From: Bradyrhizobium sp. AT1
GTDB taxonomy: Bacteria; Pseudomonadota; Alphaproteobacteria; Rhizobiales; Xanthobacteraceae
Assembly (NCBI RefSeq): GCF_001590795.1
Contig: NZ_JXDL01000001.1
Location: forward strand, 863,575-923,811
Direction: 5' to 3'
Length of the DNA: 60,237 nt
Shown here: in pieces, positions 45,748-57,309 of the stretch
How positions within the stretch are numbered: position 1 is the stretch's first letter
Layout: the number at the start of each line of letters is the position of its first letter
Translations under genes and position numbers: made by a program
The notes under the pieces: generated by a model
Database searches by the model: none
What the model was told of the DNA's origin: nothing
Seen by the model: the letters and a program-made list of their open reading frames with translations, nothing else

Positions 45748-45762
45748 GTTCTTCCTACGTTC
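45748..45762 (+). promoter_or_regulatory. LexA (SOS) box of uvrA
   Basis: GTTC-TTCCTAC-GTTC, the alphaproteobacterial LexA direct repeat, 97 bases upstream of the uvrA start. Confidence 0.75.
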
Positions 45763-45859
45763 GCTCATAACCCCATCGGCGCCGATCCCGGTTCCGGGCG
45801 AAGCGCGCTTTTTTATCGGCGCGGTCGCGCAGCCGTGGGATTCCCTAGGGGCAACTCGG

Positions 45860-48841
<2,982 letters not shown>

Positions 48842-48863
48842 ATCATCAGTACCGAGATGCCGG

Positions 48864-50903
48864 ATGAATGCTCAAAGCGCAAAGGCAGCCCTGCCCTACA
48901 AGTTCTCTTCGCCGACAGAAGCCTACAAGGTAGCGCGACGAAGAATAACAAACAACGCGCTGCGACGAAAGCAAGCGAGCATTGATCTATCCAACTTCGG
49001 GCTCACAGAACTTCCTCCTGAAATTGGGCAATTAACTTCGCTTCACAAGCTCGATATATCGAACAATCAGCTGACGATGTTGCCGCCTGAACTCGGCAAA
49101 CTGGCCTCGCTCTGGAATTTGGACGCCAGCGTAAACAAGCTCGTGAGCATCCCCAGCGAAATTGGCGAACTCAAAAAGCTTACCGGGCTAGATCTTCAGA
49201 AGAATAAGTTGCGGGACTTGCCAGCATCGATTGGCGGCCTCCTAGCCCTTTCCCAACTCCTTTTGAACAATAACAATCTAACGAGTCTACCCCGCGAGAT
49301 CGGCGCTCTAACGGCTCTGCTTATCCTCGATCTAGATGAAAATGAGCTTGGGAAGCTTCCCACCGAAATTGGCAACCTCAAACAACTGCTTCGGCTTACA
49401 CTAGATAGCAATCAACTGTCGGAGCTCCCCGACAGCATCTGCCAATTGACAGAGCTGCGCCATCTAGATGCGGACAACAACAAGTTAACTCGGCTACCGC
49501 CGCACTTCTCTAAATTACAGGCGCTCACTCGCGTTTATTTGAATGTAAATCACCTTTCTGAGTTTCCTGCGGCATTGACCGAGCTTCCGCACCTGCGAAG
49601 CCTGATGGTTGCTCATAATCAAATTGTTTCAATCCCCGCAAATATATCTAAGATGAGTTCGCTTCGGCGGTTGTACTTAGGTCAGAACCTGCTCGCGACC
49701 ATACCTCCACAAGTTGCAGAACTTGATTTAGATAAGCTGGACCTCTCCAGAAACCGACTTAGAGACCTTCCGAACTCCCTCGGCAAGATGAAGCGGCTAG
49801 AGGATGCGTCACAGAAACACGGCAACAATCCCGGTTATGGACTGTCAATCGAGCAAAATCCGCTTATAGAACCGCTTCCGATCCTGATTGCTCCGGGACA
49901 ACCAACGTCGACCTTCAACGCCCTCGCTTGGCTTAGAGGAGAGATTGATCCAGCTTCTTTGGAGAATCCTGTTTCGAAGGCCCAGAGAGTGCCGCCGCCT
50001 CCCGAGCCATCCGAGGAAGCCGGCCCTCAGTTTCGAATTAATGAGAACCAGATTGATCTCCTCCAATCAGTAGAAGAGTCTTCGAGTTTCGATTTTCAAA
50101 TTCAAGCCGCGCTTCATAAACGGCTTCAAAGACAGGCGAGCCTCCTTTACGAAGCTACAAAGAAGGTAAGTAATCAGCATCCGCAACTCCTGACTGTTGT
50201 CGCGGAGTATGCGGAACTCACAAGGCCTAACGTAGACCAACTCGACATCGTAAACCTGTGGGCCGCAGGAAATGCGCTCATGGCGCAGGCGGCCTCTTTT
50301 GGTCAACAAGACAAAGCACGGACATTTTCTGAGCCTCTCGAGCCCGTGCACTTTGGGTTACTGAGCGAAGTCGCAGCCTTGCACGGCGGCTTCATTCTAG
50401 GATTTCCGCTCGCTCAGCAACTCACGTCCCGGGCAGATCAGGCGCGCATCGGACCCGAAACAGTTCGAGCAATTGCACCTTCTACGTCGAAGATCCTAAG
50501 CGCCCTCTCTCGCCAACGGCGACTGTTCTCCGAGCGAGCAAGAAATCTGATCGAGGCGTTAGACGCATCACTTCTCAGCGGCTCATGGGACGCAGCTCGT
50601 ATCGGATATACCAGCTACGCAACCGTCCGGAACGCACTCGTCACTATCGGAAGGTTGTGTATTTGGATGAATGACAAAGGAGGATCCCTTGTGGGAGGCG
50701 CGCTCGTGGCTTCCGCTGTATCCGCATCAAATCTCCCTCCTGATACGGCGCAACTCTTGGCGCTGTTTATACAGTCGAACTCCGCGGACTTGCTATCGTT
50801 CGCTGCACCATTTCCCGAGGTGCGAACCTATTTGGCATGGATAGTCGATCATTTCGACGCACATCACTCGACATCGAAGGATGCGGCATCTGACCATCTA
50901 TGA
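48864..50903 (+). CDS. Leucine-rich-repeat protein with C-terminal helical domain shared with the TIR partner
   Basis: 679 aa, no signal peptide, AT-richer codon use than neighbours. Residues about 35-320 are some twelve 23-residue LRRs of the LxxLxLxxNxLxxLPxxIG type ('SLHKLDISNNQLTMLPPELG'). After a linker (PPPPEPSEEAG) the C-terminal half (about 390-660) is helical, opening 'PQFRINENQIDLLQ' and containing 'VVAEYAELTRPNVDQLDIVNL'. That segment aligns by eye, without gaps across the E-x12-L/N-IV part, with the TIR-partner protein at 37475. No ROC-COR GTPase, kinase or E3 motif is seen. It lies between uvrA and a HAD gene; I infer a sensor in an immune-type module. Confidence 0.78.
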   Translation: MNAQSAKAALPYKFSSPTEAYKVARRRITNNALRRKQASIDLSNFGLTELPPEIGQLTSLHKLDISNNQLTMLPPELGKLASLWNLDASVNKLVSIPSEIGELKKLTGLDLQKNKLRDLPASIGGLLALSQLLLNNNNLTSLPREIGALTALLILDLDENELGKLPTEIGNLKQLLRLTLDSNQLSELPDSICQLTELRHLDADNNKLTRLPPHFSKLQALTRVYLNVNHLSEFPAALTELPHLRSLMVAHNQIVSIPANISKMSSLRRLYLGQNLLATIPPQVAELDLDKLDLSRNRLRDLPNSLGKMKRLEDASQKHGNNPGYGLSIEQNPLIEPLPILIAPGQPTSTFNALAWLRGEIDPASLENPVSKAQRVPPPPEPSEEAGPQFRINENQIDLLQSVEESSSFDFQIQAALHKRLQRQASLLYEATKKVSNQHPQLLTVVAEYAELTRPNVDQLDIVNLWAAGNALMAQAASFGQQDKARTFSEPLEPVHFGLLSEVAALHGGFILGFPLAQQLTSRADQARIGPETVRAIAPSTSKILSALSRQRRLFSERARNLIEALDASLLSGSWDAARIGYTSYATVRNALVTIGRLCIWMNDKGGSLVGGALVASAVSASNLPPDTAQLLALFIQSNSADLLSFAAPFPEVRTYLAWIVDHFDAHHSTSKDAASDHL

Positions 50904-50923
50904 TTGACGACGAGAGCTGATCC

Positions 50924-51556
50924 ATGCCCTACGCCCTCGTCATCTTCGATCTCGACGGCACCCTCGCCGACAGCTTCCCCTGGTTCCTGCGCACCATCAA
51001 CGACATCGCCGATCGCTTCAGCTTTCGCCGCGTTGCCGATGAGGACATTGAGAGCCTGCGGCATGCCTCGACGCGCGAGATCCTCTCCAGGCTTGAGGTG
51101 CCGCTGTGGAAGCTGCCGGCGATCGCGCGGCATGCGCGGCGGCTGAAGGCGGAGGCGGCTTCCGAGATCTCGCTGTTTGCGGGCGTCGAGGCGATGCTGC
51201 GGACGCTGGCTGATAACGGCGTGCAGCTGGCGCTGGTGACGTCCGACAGCGAGGCGAATGCGCGCGAGAAGCTTGGCGAGGCCGCGGCGCTGTTCTCGCA
51301 TTTCGACTGCGCGGCCTCGCTGTTCGGCAAGCCCGCGAAATTCCGCCGGGTCATCCGACGCGCCGGCGTCGAGCCTGCCCAGGTGATTGCGATCGGCGAC
51401 GAGGTCCGCGACATCGAGGCGGCGCGCGCGGTGGGCATTGCCTGCGGGGCGGTGTGCTGGGGCTATGCGGCGCCGGCGGCGCTGCGGGCGCTGGGGCCTG
51501 ATCATGTGTTCGAGCGGATGGATGAGATTGCGGCGACGCTGGGGGCGGTCCCGTAG
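50924..51556 (+). CDS. HAD-superfamily phosphatase (phosphoglycolate phosphatase-like)
   Basis: 210 aa. HAD motif 1 FDLDGTLADS, motif 2 LALVTSDS, 'KPAKFRRVI' with the conserved Lys, and motif 4 VIAIGDEVRDIEAARAVGI. The alpha-helical cap and length fit Gph-like phosphatases acting on small phosphoesters; substrate is not determined. The terminal CCG TAG falls in the edge of a palindromic repeat, so its C-terminus is set by the element. Confidence 0.88.
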   Translation: MPYALVIFDLDGTLADSFPWFLRTINDIADRFSFRRVADEDIESLRHASTREILSRLEVPLWKLPAIARHARRLKAEAASEISLFAGVEAMLRTLADNGVQLALVTSDSEANAREKLGEAAALFSHFDCAASLFGKPAKFRRVIRRAGVEPAQVIAIGDEVRDIEAARAVGIACGAVCWGYAAPAALRALGPDHVFERMDEIAATLGAVP

Positions 51557-51622
51557 CCCGGATGGAGCGAAGCGCAATCCGGGACAGTGTCCCCGCATTC
51601 CGCTTCGCTCCATGCGGGCTAC
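51553..51622. repeat. Dispersed palindromic repeat, GTAGCCCGGATGG family
   Basis: Arms GTAGCCCG-GATGGAGCGAAGCG and CGCTTCGCTCCATGCGGGCTAC are near-complementary, with an inner AATCCGGG stem. The TAG of the HAD gene (51554-51556) is the second to fourth base of the left arm. Confidence 0.88.
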
Positions 51623-51631
51623 AAGCGCCCC

Positions 51632-52600
51632 CTACTCCGTCCTGCGCAAGAACGCCCCGAACGCCCTTGGGCCGTCGCCGGTCTTGATCTCGCCGATCAC
51701 TTTCAGCTCAGCCGCGTCGATGACAACAAGCGTGTTGCTCTCCCAGCACGCCACGATGACGCGCTTGCCATCGGCGGTGGCGTTGATGCCTTCCGGATAG
51801 TCGCCGACATTGATGCGCTTGATGGGCTTCAGCGTCGTCACGTCGAACACGCTGACGGTGCCGCCATATTGGTCGGTGACGAAGCCGCGGCCCAGCGTCA
51901 GCGCCACCGCGTAGGGGCGCATGCCGACCTTAACGCGGCCGATCTCGCGCCCTTCCTCGATGTCGATCACGGAGACGTCGTCGGAGCCGACATTGGCGGT
52001 GTAGGCGCGCTTGCCCCCGGCATCGATGGTGACGCCGAACGGGCGGGTGCCGACCTTGATCGTCGCCTTGCGCTGGCGCGTCGTGGTGTCCACCACCGAA
52101 ACGCTGTCGTCGTCGCGATCCGCCGAGAGCAGCAGCTTGCCGTCAGGCGTCACCGCCAGCCCCGAAGGCGAAGCACCGACCGCGATGCTGGCAGTGACGC
52201 TGCGCGAGGCCGCGTCGATCACCCGCACCGCAGCAGCATACCAGTCGGCGACATAGACGGTCTTGCCGTCGGGCGCTACCGCAATGCCGAGCGGCCCGCC
52301 GCCGACCTCGATGCGCCCCGCGACCTGTCGCGTGGCGGCGTCCACCACCGTCACCGCCTTGGCGTCGGGGCTCGTCACATAGGCAAAGCGCCCGTCCGCG
52401 CTGACGGCAACCCCGGCCGGCTTGCCACCGATCGGGATCGTGGCCACGGCGCGCGAGGTCGCGAGGTTCACGACCATCAGGTCGTCGCTGAGCTGGTTGG
52501 TGACGAACGCCTCCTCGGCGGCAGCGCCGCCGGGACCAGCCCAGCAAAGGCTGGAGGCGAGCGCCGCCAAGAGCAGCGCCCGCAAGTCCCGAGCCCGCAC
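51632..52600 (-). CDS. Exported YVTN-family beta-propeller protein
   Basis: 322 aa from GTG 52600. Signal peptide (RALLLAALASSLCWAGPGGAAA), then seven repeats of about 40 residues of the YVTN type ('KPAGVAVSADGRFAYVTSPDAKAVTVVDAATRQ'-like units with DG..YV.. and VIDAA). Forms a seven-bladed propeller in the periplasm; related propellers bind haem d1 or act as surface proteins, but no haem ligand stands out. It begins 2 bases after the SRPBCC gene, thus one operon. Confidence 0.85.
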   Translation of the reverse strand: MRARDLRALLLAALASSLCWAGPGGAAAEEAFVTNQLSDDLMVVNLATSRAVATIPIGGKPAGVAVSADGRFAYVTSPDAKAVTVVDAATRQVAGRIEVGGGPLGIAVAPDGKTVYVADWYAAAVRVIDAASRSVTASIAVGASPSGLAVTPDGKLLLSADRDDDSVSVVDTTTRQRKATIKVGTRPFGVTIDAGGKRAYTANVGSDDVSVIDIEEGREIGRVKVGMRPYAVALTLGRGFVTDQYGGTVSVFDVTTLKPIKRINVGDYPEGINATADGKRVIVACWESNTLVVIDAAELKVIGEIKTGDGPRAFGAFLRRTE

Positions 52601-52602
52601 GA

Positions 52603-53169
52603 TCAGCTACCGCTCTCGATCTTCTTCTTCAGCGCCTCGAGGCCGGTCTTGTAGAGCCCGCTCACCGCGGTCTTGGCGGCTTCGTCGTTCAGCTCCGGCG
52701 GCGGATCGTTGTTGGGAAAGCCCCGATAGAACGCGCCGGCCCATTCCAGCTTGGACTTGCCATCGGGCGCCGGCGACACCGTCAAGGTCGAGGAATAATT
52801 GGTCACCGGCAGCACCTTCACGTCGACCTTGGTGATCCGGTACGAATAGCTCTGCATCTCGGGCTCGTATTTGTAGAGCTCCTCCTCGACCGTCGCCCCG
52901 CCCTGCAGAGTGAGCGTCCGCGTCGCGCCGACCTCGTTGCCCTTTTCGCCCGTGGTCTTGGTGACGGGCGGAAGCCAGCTCATGTCCTGGAAATTGGAGA
53001 TCGCGGCCCAGACCTTGGCCGGTGGCGCGCTGATCTCGATGGATTCCCGCACCTTCTGCCGGGTCGGCCCATGCGCCCAGACCGGACCAAAGGCCGCCGT
53101 CAAGCCTGCCGCCCCAATCACAGCCAGCGCCGCCGTCACGGCCGTGCGCCGTCCAATCGTCACCCTCAT
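52603..53169 (-). CDS. SRPBCC-family (START-like) exported protein
   Basis: 188 aa from ATG 53169 with a GAGGA ribosome-binding site. The N-terminal MRVTIGRRTAVTAALAVIG is a signal anchor or Tat-like signal (RRTAV). The rest is a helix-grip fold: 'ESIEISAPPAKVWAAISNFQDMSWLPPV' at the front, ending with the long C-terminal helix 'AVSGLYKTGLEALKKKI'. Binds a hydrophobic ligand by family. It is the first gene of the operon with the beta-propeller, a pairing that suggests one periplasmic function. Confidence 0.82.
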   Translation of the reverse strand: MRVTIGRRTAVTAALAVIGAAGLTAAFGPVWAHGPTRQKVRESIEISAPPAKVWAAISNFQDMSWLPPVTKTTGEKGNEVGATRTLTLQGGATVEEELYKYEPEMQSYSYRITKVDVKVLPVTNYSSTLTVSPAPDGKSKLEWAGAFYRGFPNNDPPPELNDEAAKTAVSGLYKTGLEALKKKIESGS

Positions 53170-53672
53170 TCTCGTTTCCTCATACGTCCCGTTGATCATG
53201 CGCGACTTGGAATGCGCGCTCACGGTCATCCTAGCGTATTTTGGGGCCGAGGGGAGACCGGTTCATGGCGCCGTTGCGGCGGCGCTCGGCGCACCCCACA
53301 ACCTGTTGCGCTGCCCGACGGGCAAAACACCCCACCGGGAGGTCAATGCCTCCAGCCAAAAACAATTCGCTTTACGCGAATTCGGAAATGTCGCATGTTT
53401 CGGCCACCTCAACCCGGGCCGAGGGGCGGATCGCGATCGTCACGAACGCGGGATGGGAGGTGGTGGACGCGGGCCGCGTCGCGCGCAGTCGGTTTGCAGG
53501 GCGGGTCACACCGTGAGCAGGCTACGCACGCATACGACAGGCGCAGGCTCGCGTACGGCAAAATCGTATGGTCCTGGCGCCCGGGGTTCTGGCGTCAAGC
53601 TTTGCGGCGATGTGGCGGCCAACCGGTGCGCACATCGATCAGCCGCAAGGCGACGGGGGCAATAGTGCAACG

Positions 53673-53822
53673 CTCCCCGGGGAGAGTACGACATAAGCCG
53701 TAAACCCGCTACGCAGGGAAGGCCGGATGTTCGGCTACACCTGTATGCCGCTGTGCAGCTTCCTTAAGCACACGCTTCGCACAGTGGACCGCGGGTGCCA
53801 GCCGGCACCCGGCCTTCCCTGC
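53673..53822. repeat. Large structured repeat with nested inverted arms
   Basis: CTCCCCGGGGAG (53673-53684) is a perfect palindrome, followed by arms GCAGGGAAGGCCGG (53713-53726) and CCGGCCTTCCCTGC (53809-53822) and an inner hairpin GGGTGCC/GGCACCC (53793-53810). The whole could fold into a cruciform or structured RNA. I recall very similar intergenic sequence from bradyrhizobia as multicopy; not checked here. Confidence 0.7.
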
Positions 53823-53933
53823 GCCCTCGGCACTCTTGAGGGCGGCAACGGCCGCAAAGCTCGGGCAGATCATGCCGCGAGAACGCGAATTCGTGCCGCC
53901 TCAGTTCCGGATGGAAATGCGAGATGGATACGA

Positions 53934-54072
53934 CTCTCGTGCCCCGGACGCAGCGCAGCTTTGGCGATGCGCTGCAGAGCCGCGGCCCATGCGGCAGCGA
54001 TACGTTAGGCCCCCTGGATCCCGGCTCTGCGCCGCACCGCTTGCGCGCTGCGTCGCGTCCGGGACACGAGAG
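53934..54072. repeat. Inverted-repeat element with CTCTCGTG/CACGAGAG ends
   Basis: The outer arms CTCTCGTG (53934-53941) and CACGAGAG (54065-54072) enclose CCCCGGACGCAGCGC and GCGCTGCGTCGCGTCCGGG, which pair with each other. MITE-like geometry. Confidence 0.75.
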
Positions 54073-54100
54073 CGGAGAACGGTGCCACATCATACTCCGT

Positions 54101-54127
54101 CATTGCGAGCGCTGCGAACCAATCCAG
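54101..54127. repeat. CGTCATTGCGAGCG repeat fragment
   Basis: The phrase CGTCATTGCGAGCG followed by GCGAA.CAATCCAG, a common rhizobial intergenic motif; a partial copy (CCGTCATTGCGAGCGCA) also occurs near 23019-23035. Confidence 0.5.
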
Positions 54128-54135
54128 GTCGTCAT

Positions 54136-54996
54136 CTAATCCAGCGCCTCCAGCACCAGCTCCATCGTCATCAGCACAGGATTGTCGCCGCGGACCAGGC
54201 GTCCCTCGGCGAGGCCGCCGGTGTAGTCGATCAGCGCGACGTCGAGCGCGGCTTCGAGAGCGCCAGAATCCCTCGGCGCGATCAGCGCAGCCGTCACCGC
54301 AAGCTCGGTTGCGAACGGCTCGGTCACGCTGCCATGGCTGAAGCGCGCGCCGATGGTCGAGCCGACGCCGCCATGGATTTTCGCACGCGCGATGCCGTGC
54401 GCGCGGCAGAACTCTTCGAGGCAGAACGCAAAATCCTGATTGGGACGCAGCCGCAGCGCAAACGCGCGGCTGGTGGTGCGCGCGCCCGTGCTCGCAGCGG
54501 CCATCGGCCCAAACAGCTTGAAATTGGTCTCGGGATCGGGCTCGGCGGTGAACATCGCGCCATCGAGACCGAAGGCCTCGACGGCGAACGGTTCGGCGAC
54601 GACCGTCTCGTCCGGCAGCATGTGGCCGCCGCCGGCCTTGCCGTCGGCCTCCGTCCACAGCCCATGGCAATGAAAGAACGGCGCGCCGTCGCGGGTGCCG
54701 AGCGTCATGGAGCCGAGCCTCGTGCGCGTCACGCCGCCGGGCCGGAACGTGTCGCTGTAGAACGCGGCGTTCTCGCCGGTCTTCGACAGCGCCGGCATGA
54801 CATAGGCGAACGGTCCGAGCGCGCCGTGCCGGAAGTTGAGCACGCCGCCGGCAAAACCTTCGGCCGCAAAGCCGCGCCGCGCGGCCTCCAGCAGCGGCAC
54901 ACCGGCCTGAAGGGTGAACGAGAAGGCGCGCCCCCTCGCCTCCACCCATTGAATGCGTTCTGCGAGCGGCGCGCCCGGCTGCTTGATACTCCGCAT
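54136..54996 (-). CDS. PCC/DUF296-domain protein
   Basis: 286 aa. Middle and C-terminal parts carry the plants-and-prokaryotes-conserved (PCC, DUF296) fold, seen in 'PFFHCHGLWTEADGKAGGGHMLPDETVV', the H-x-H...GG-H-L pattern, preceded by 'FAAEGFAGGVLNF'. In plants PCC is fused to AT-hooks; no AT-hook here. Bacterial stand-alone members are of unknown function. ATG 54996 or GTG 54999 can serve as start. It follows the acyl-CoA synthetase gene by about 9 bases, so they form an operon. Confidence 0.75.
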   Translation of the reverse strand: MRSIKQPGAPLAERIQWVEARGRAFSFTLQAGVPLLEAARRGFAAEGFAGGVLNFRHGALGPFAYVMPALSKTGENAAFYSDTFRPGGVTRTRLGSMTLGTRDGAPFFHCHGLWTEADGKAGGGHMLPDETVVAEPFAVEAFGLDGAMFTAEPDPETNFKLFGPMAAASTGARTTSRAFALRLRPNQDFAFCLEEFCRAHGIARAKIHGGVGSTIGARFSHGSVTEPFATELAVTAALIAPRDSGALEAALDVALIDYTGGLAEGRLVRGDNPVLMTMELVLEALD

Positions 54997-55005
54997 CACC
55001 CGCGC

Positions 55006-56613
55006 TCAGCCCACTTTCGTCTTGTCGAGATCGAGCAGCCCGCGTGCCTCGAGCTCGTCGCGCACCATGCGCTTCGGGACCTTGCCATAGCCCGACTTCG
55101 GCAAGGCCTCCCAGAAGAAGAAGCGTTTCGGCATCTTGTAGCGCGGCACCTTCGGCGAAAGGAACGCCGCCATCTCCGCCTCGCTCACCGGCTTCTCGCC
55201 CTCGCGCGGAACGCAGACGGCAACGCCGACTTCGCCCCAGGTCGCATCGGGCACCCCGAGCACGGCAACTTCGCCCACCGCGGGATGCGTCAAAATCTTC
55301 TCCTCGATCTCGCGAGGATAGATGTTGGAGCCGCCGGAGATGTACATGTCGGAAGCGCGGCCGGTGATATAGACAAAACCCTCCTCGTCCATGTGGCCGA
55401 GATCGCCGGTGCGGAACCAGCCGTTGCGGAACGCCTTCGCATTGGCTTCGGGATTGTCGTAGTAGCCCGCGAGCACGGCAGGACCGATCACGCAGATCTC
55501 GCCGCTTTGGTTCGCCTGGAGCTCGCGGCCCTCGTCGTCCTGGATCGAGACCTGCATGCCGGTGCGTTCAAAGCCGCAGGTGCCGATCTTCGCGTGTGGG
55601 CCGTCTTCGGGATCGTGCAGCGCCGCGGGCAGCACGGTGATATTGCCAGTGACCTCGCCGAGGCCGAAATACTGCACGATGACCTTGCCGAGCTTCTTCA
55701 ACGCGGTCTTCTGGTCCTCGCGGTACATCGGCGCGCCTGCATAGATCACGTGGCGCAGCGAGGAATGGTCGTATTTGTCGACGGCGGGATGCTCGACCAT
55801 CATCTTCAGGATCGTCGGCACCGTGAAGAGATTGGCGACCCGATGCGTCTCGATCAGGCGGAACGCCTCGTTGATGTCGAACTTCTCGGTGGGCAAGAGG
55901 ACGGTGCAGACGCCGCGCGCGGTCTGCACCAGCTGATGCACGCCGGCGCCATGCGACAACGGCGCCACCACCAGCGATGCATCAGCCTCGGTCACGCCGG
56001 GGGTGAGATCGGCGAGATGGTTGGTGACGACGAATCCCATCTGGCCGTGGGTCAGCACCGCCGCCTTGGAGCGCCCGGTGGTGCCGGAGGTGAAGAAGAA
56101 CCAGCAGGGATCGTCGTGCTCGACGGCGACGTTCTCGACCACCGCTCCGGCTTGCGCGGCGATGGCCTCAGCAACCGACGTCTCGGCGAACGCGGCCTTG
56201 CCGTCGATGCTCCAGGTGAACGCGAGCGCCCCGCCCTTCACGGCCGCGGCATGTTCAGGGAAATCGACGTGGCACAAAAACGCCTTCGCGCCGGAGGCCT
56301 CTGCGAGATAGGTGACCTCATCCGGCATCAGGCGGAAATTGGTGGGCACCCAGACCGCGCCGAGCCGGAATGCGGCGAACATCGAGACAAACATCTCGTC
56401 GCCATTCTTGGAATGCACCAGGATGCGATCGCCCTTGGTGATGCCGCGCGCGGCGAGCGCGGCCGCCAGCGCCGAGACCTGCGCATCGATCTGCCGCCAG
56501 GTCCAGGATCTGTCCCCCCAGACGAAGCCGGGGCGCGATCCAAGCCGCCGCGCATTCTGGGTCAGCATGTAAGCAAGATTCATGACGCGGCGGGACATGC
56601 GCAGGGGCTGCAT
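55006..56613 (-). CDS. Acyl-CoA synthetase (AMP-binding, ANL superfamily)
   Basis: 535 aa. P-loop FFTSGTTGRSKAAV (about 170-183), 'YAGAPMYREDQKTALKKLGK', adenylate motif 'YFGLGEVTG', 'GWFRTGDLGHMDEEGFVYITGR', and the C-terminal lid with catalytic Lys in PKSGYGKVPKRMV. Activates a carboxylic acid as acyl-AMP and loads it onto CoA; substrate unknown, size fits medium/long-chain or aromatic acids. ATG 56613 has GAGGAAG upstream. Operon with the PCC gene. Confidence 0.9.
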   Translation of the reverse strand: MQPLRMSRRVMNLAYMLTQNARRLGSRPGFVWGDRSWTWRQIDAQVSALAAALAARGITKGDRILVHSKNGDEMFVSMFAAFRLGAVWVPTNFRLMPDEVTYLAEASGAKAFLCHVDFPEHAAAVKGGALAFTWSIDGKAAFAETSVAEAIAAQAGAVVENVAVEHDDPCWFFFTSGTTGRSKAAVLTHGQMGFVVTNHLADLTPGVTEADASLVVAPLSHGAGVHQLVQTARGVCTVLLPTEKFDINEAFRLIETHRVANLFTVPTILKMMVEHPAVDKYDHSSLRHVIYAGAPMYREDQKTALKKLGKVIVQYFGLGEVTGNITVLPAALHDPEDGPHAKIGTCGFERTGMQVSIQDDEGRELQANQSGEICVIGPAVLAGYYDNPEANAKAFRNGWFRTGDLGHMDEEGFVYITGRASDMYISGGSNIYPREIEEKILTHPAVGEVAVLGVPDATWGEVGVAVCVPREGEKPVSEAEMAAFLSPKVPRYKMPKRFFFWEALPKSGYGKVPKRMVRDELEARGLLDLDKTKVG

Positions 56614-56717
56614 GGGGCTTCCTCTTCGATCGCGGGCCTACGCAAGCAGGCCGCTCTTCGAGCCCTGTTTATCGCCATCGCCCGCGTCCCCGCAAGGCCG
56701 CCGGCCGCACACCTGCC

Positions 56718-57215
56718 CTACGGCTGCTTGAACGCGAACGGCGTTGCCGAAATCGTCCTCTGCTTCACGCAGGCTTGCGGACCAAAGCCGCCACAGAAGC
56801 TGCCATGCAAATCGAAGCGGATGCTGCGCGCGGCACCGCGCTTCACCGGCGGCGCCATAACCCTGTAGCGGAGGACGTAGCCGTCGAACACCTCGCGCAC
56901 GCCGCTGTCCGGCAGCGTCACCAGGATCTTCATGACGCAGCCGCCGGTTCCGCAATAAGTGGTCTCGCGGTCCCCGCATTTGGTCGCGCTGAAATCGACG
57001 ATGTAGTCGTCGCGGCCGTCGCCGGTGAGGTCGATCCTGCGCACCGTATCGCGCGCGAAAGTCACCTCGCCACCGTCCTGGCTGGTGCATTCCTCGTTGG
57101 CGTAGCGCAGCGCCGTCTGCACGCCGGGCGGATAGTCGGACGGATTGAACGGCTTGGCATCCTCGGCGCGCGCGGCGGAGGCGAACAGAGCGAGCATGAG
57201 AAACAGGTGACGCAT
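56718..57215 (-). CDS. Exported hypothetical protein
   Basis: 165 aa. Signal peptide MRHLFLMLALFASAARAE. The mature part has six or seven cysteines (NEECTSQ, TKCGDRETTYCGTGGCVMK, GSFCGGFGPQACVK), probably disulfide-bonded, around 'RRIDLTGDGRDDYIVDFSA', a motif like the Asp-rich loops of FG-GAP/EF-hand-type calcium sites (DLTGDGRDD). So likely a periplasmic calcium-binding or adhesin-like module. I do not recognise a named family. Confidence 0.72.
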   Translation of the reverse strand: MRHLFLMLALFASAARAEDAKPFNPSDYPPGVQTALRYANEECTSQDGGEVTFARDTVRRIDLTGDGRDDYIVDFSATKCGDRETTYCGTGGCVMKILVTLPDSGVREVFDGYVLRYRVMAPPVKRGAARSIRFDLHGSFCGGFGPQACVKQRTISATPFAFKQP

Positions 57216-57309
57216 GCGGGTTGGTCGCCGGCGAGGCCGCAATCGTTCAGGGAATTTTAAACATGATCGGCGCACCCTCGCTCAGTTCTCGCGTACAGAG
57301 TGCCGCATC

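Larger units (their letters stand above)
53170..54135. other. Gene-free repeat cluster
   Basis: About 966 bases between the SRPBCC gene and the PCC-domain gene. The right half is made of several palindromic repeat elements in a row (53673-53822, 53934-54072, 54101-54127). The left half (53230-53520) has no recognisable gene; short open frames lack RBS and recognisable sequence. Confidence 0.6.

Noticed and set aside
53230..53700. Several open frames downstream of the SRPBCC promoter
   Set aside because: No RBS, no coherent protein sequence, and all frames are similarly open.
53836..56868. 1010-codon plus-strand open frame
   Set aside because: It lies antisense to the acyl-CoA synthetase and PCC genes, has Arg/Ala/His-rich low-information sequence, and no domain. 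It is a product of high GC on the opposite strand.
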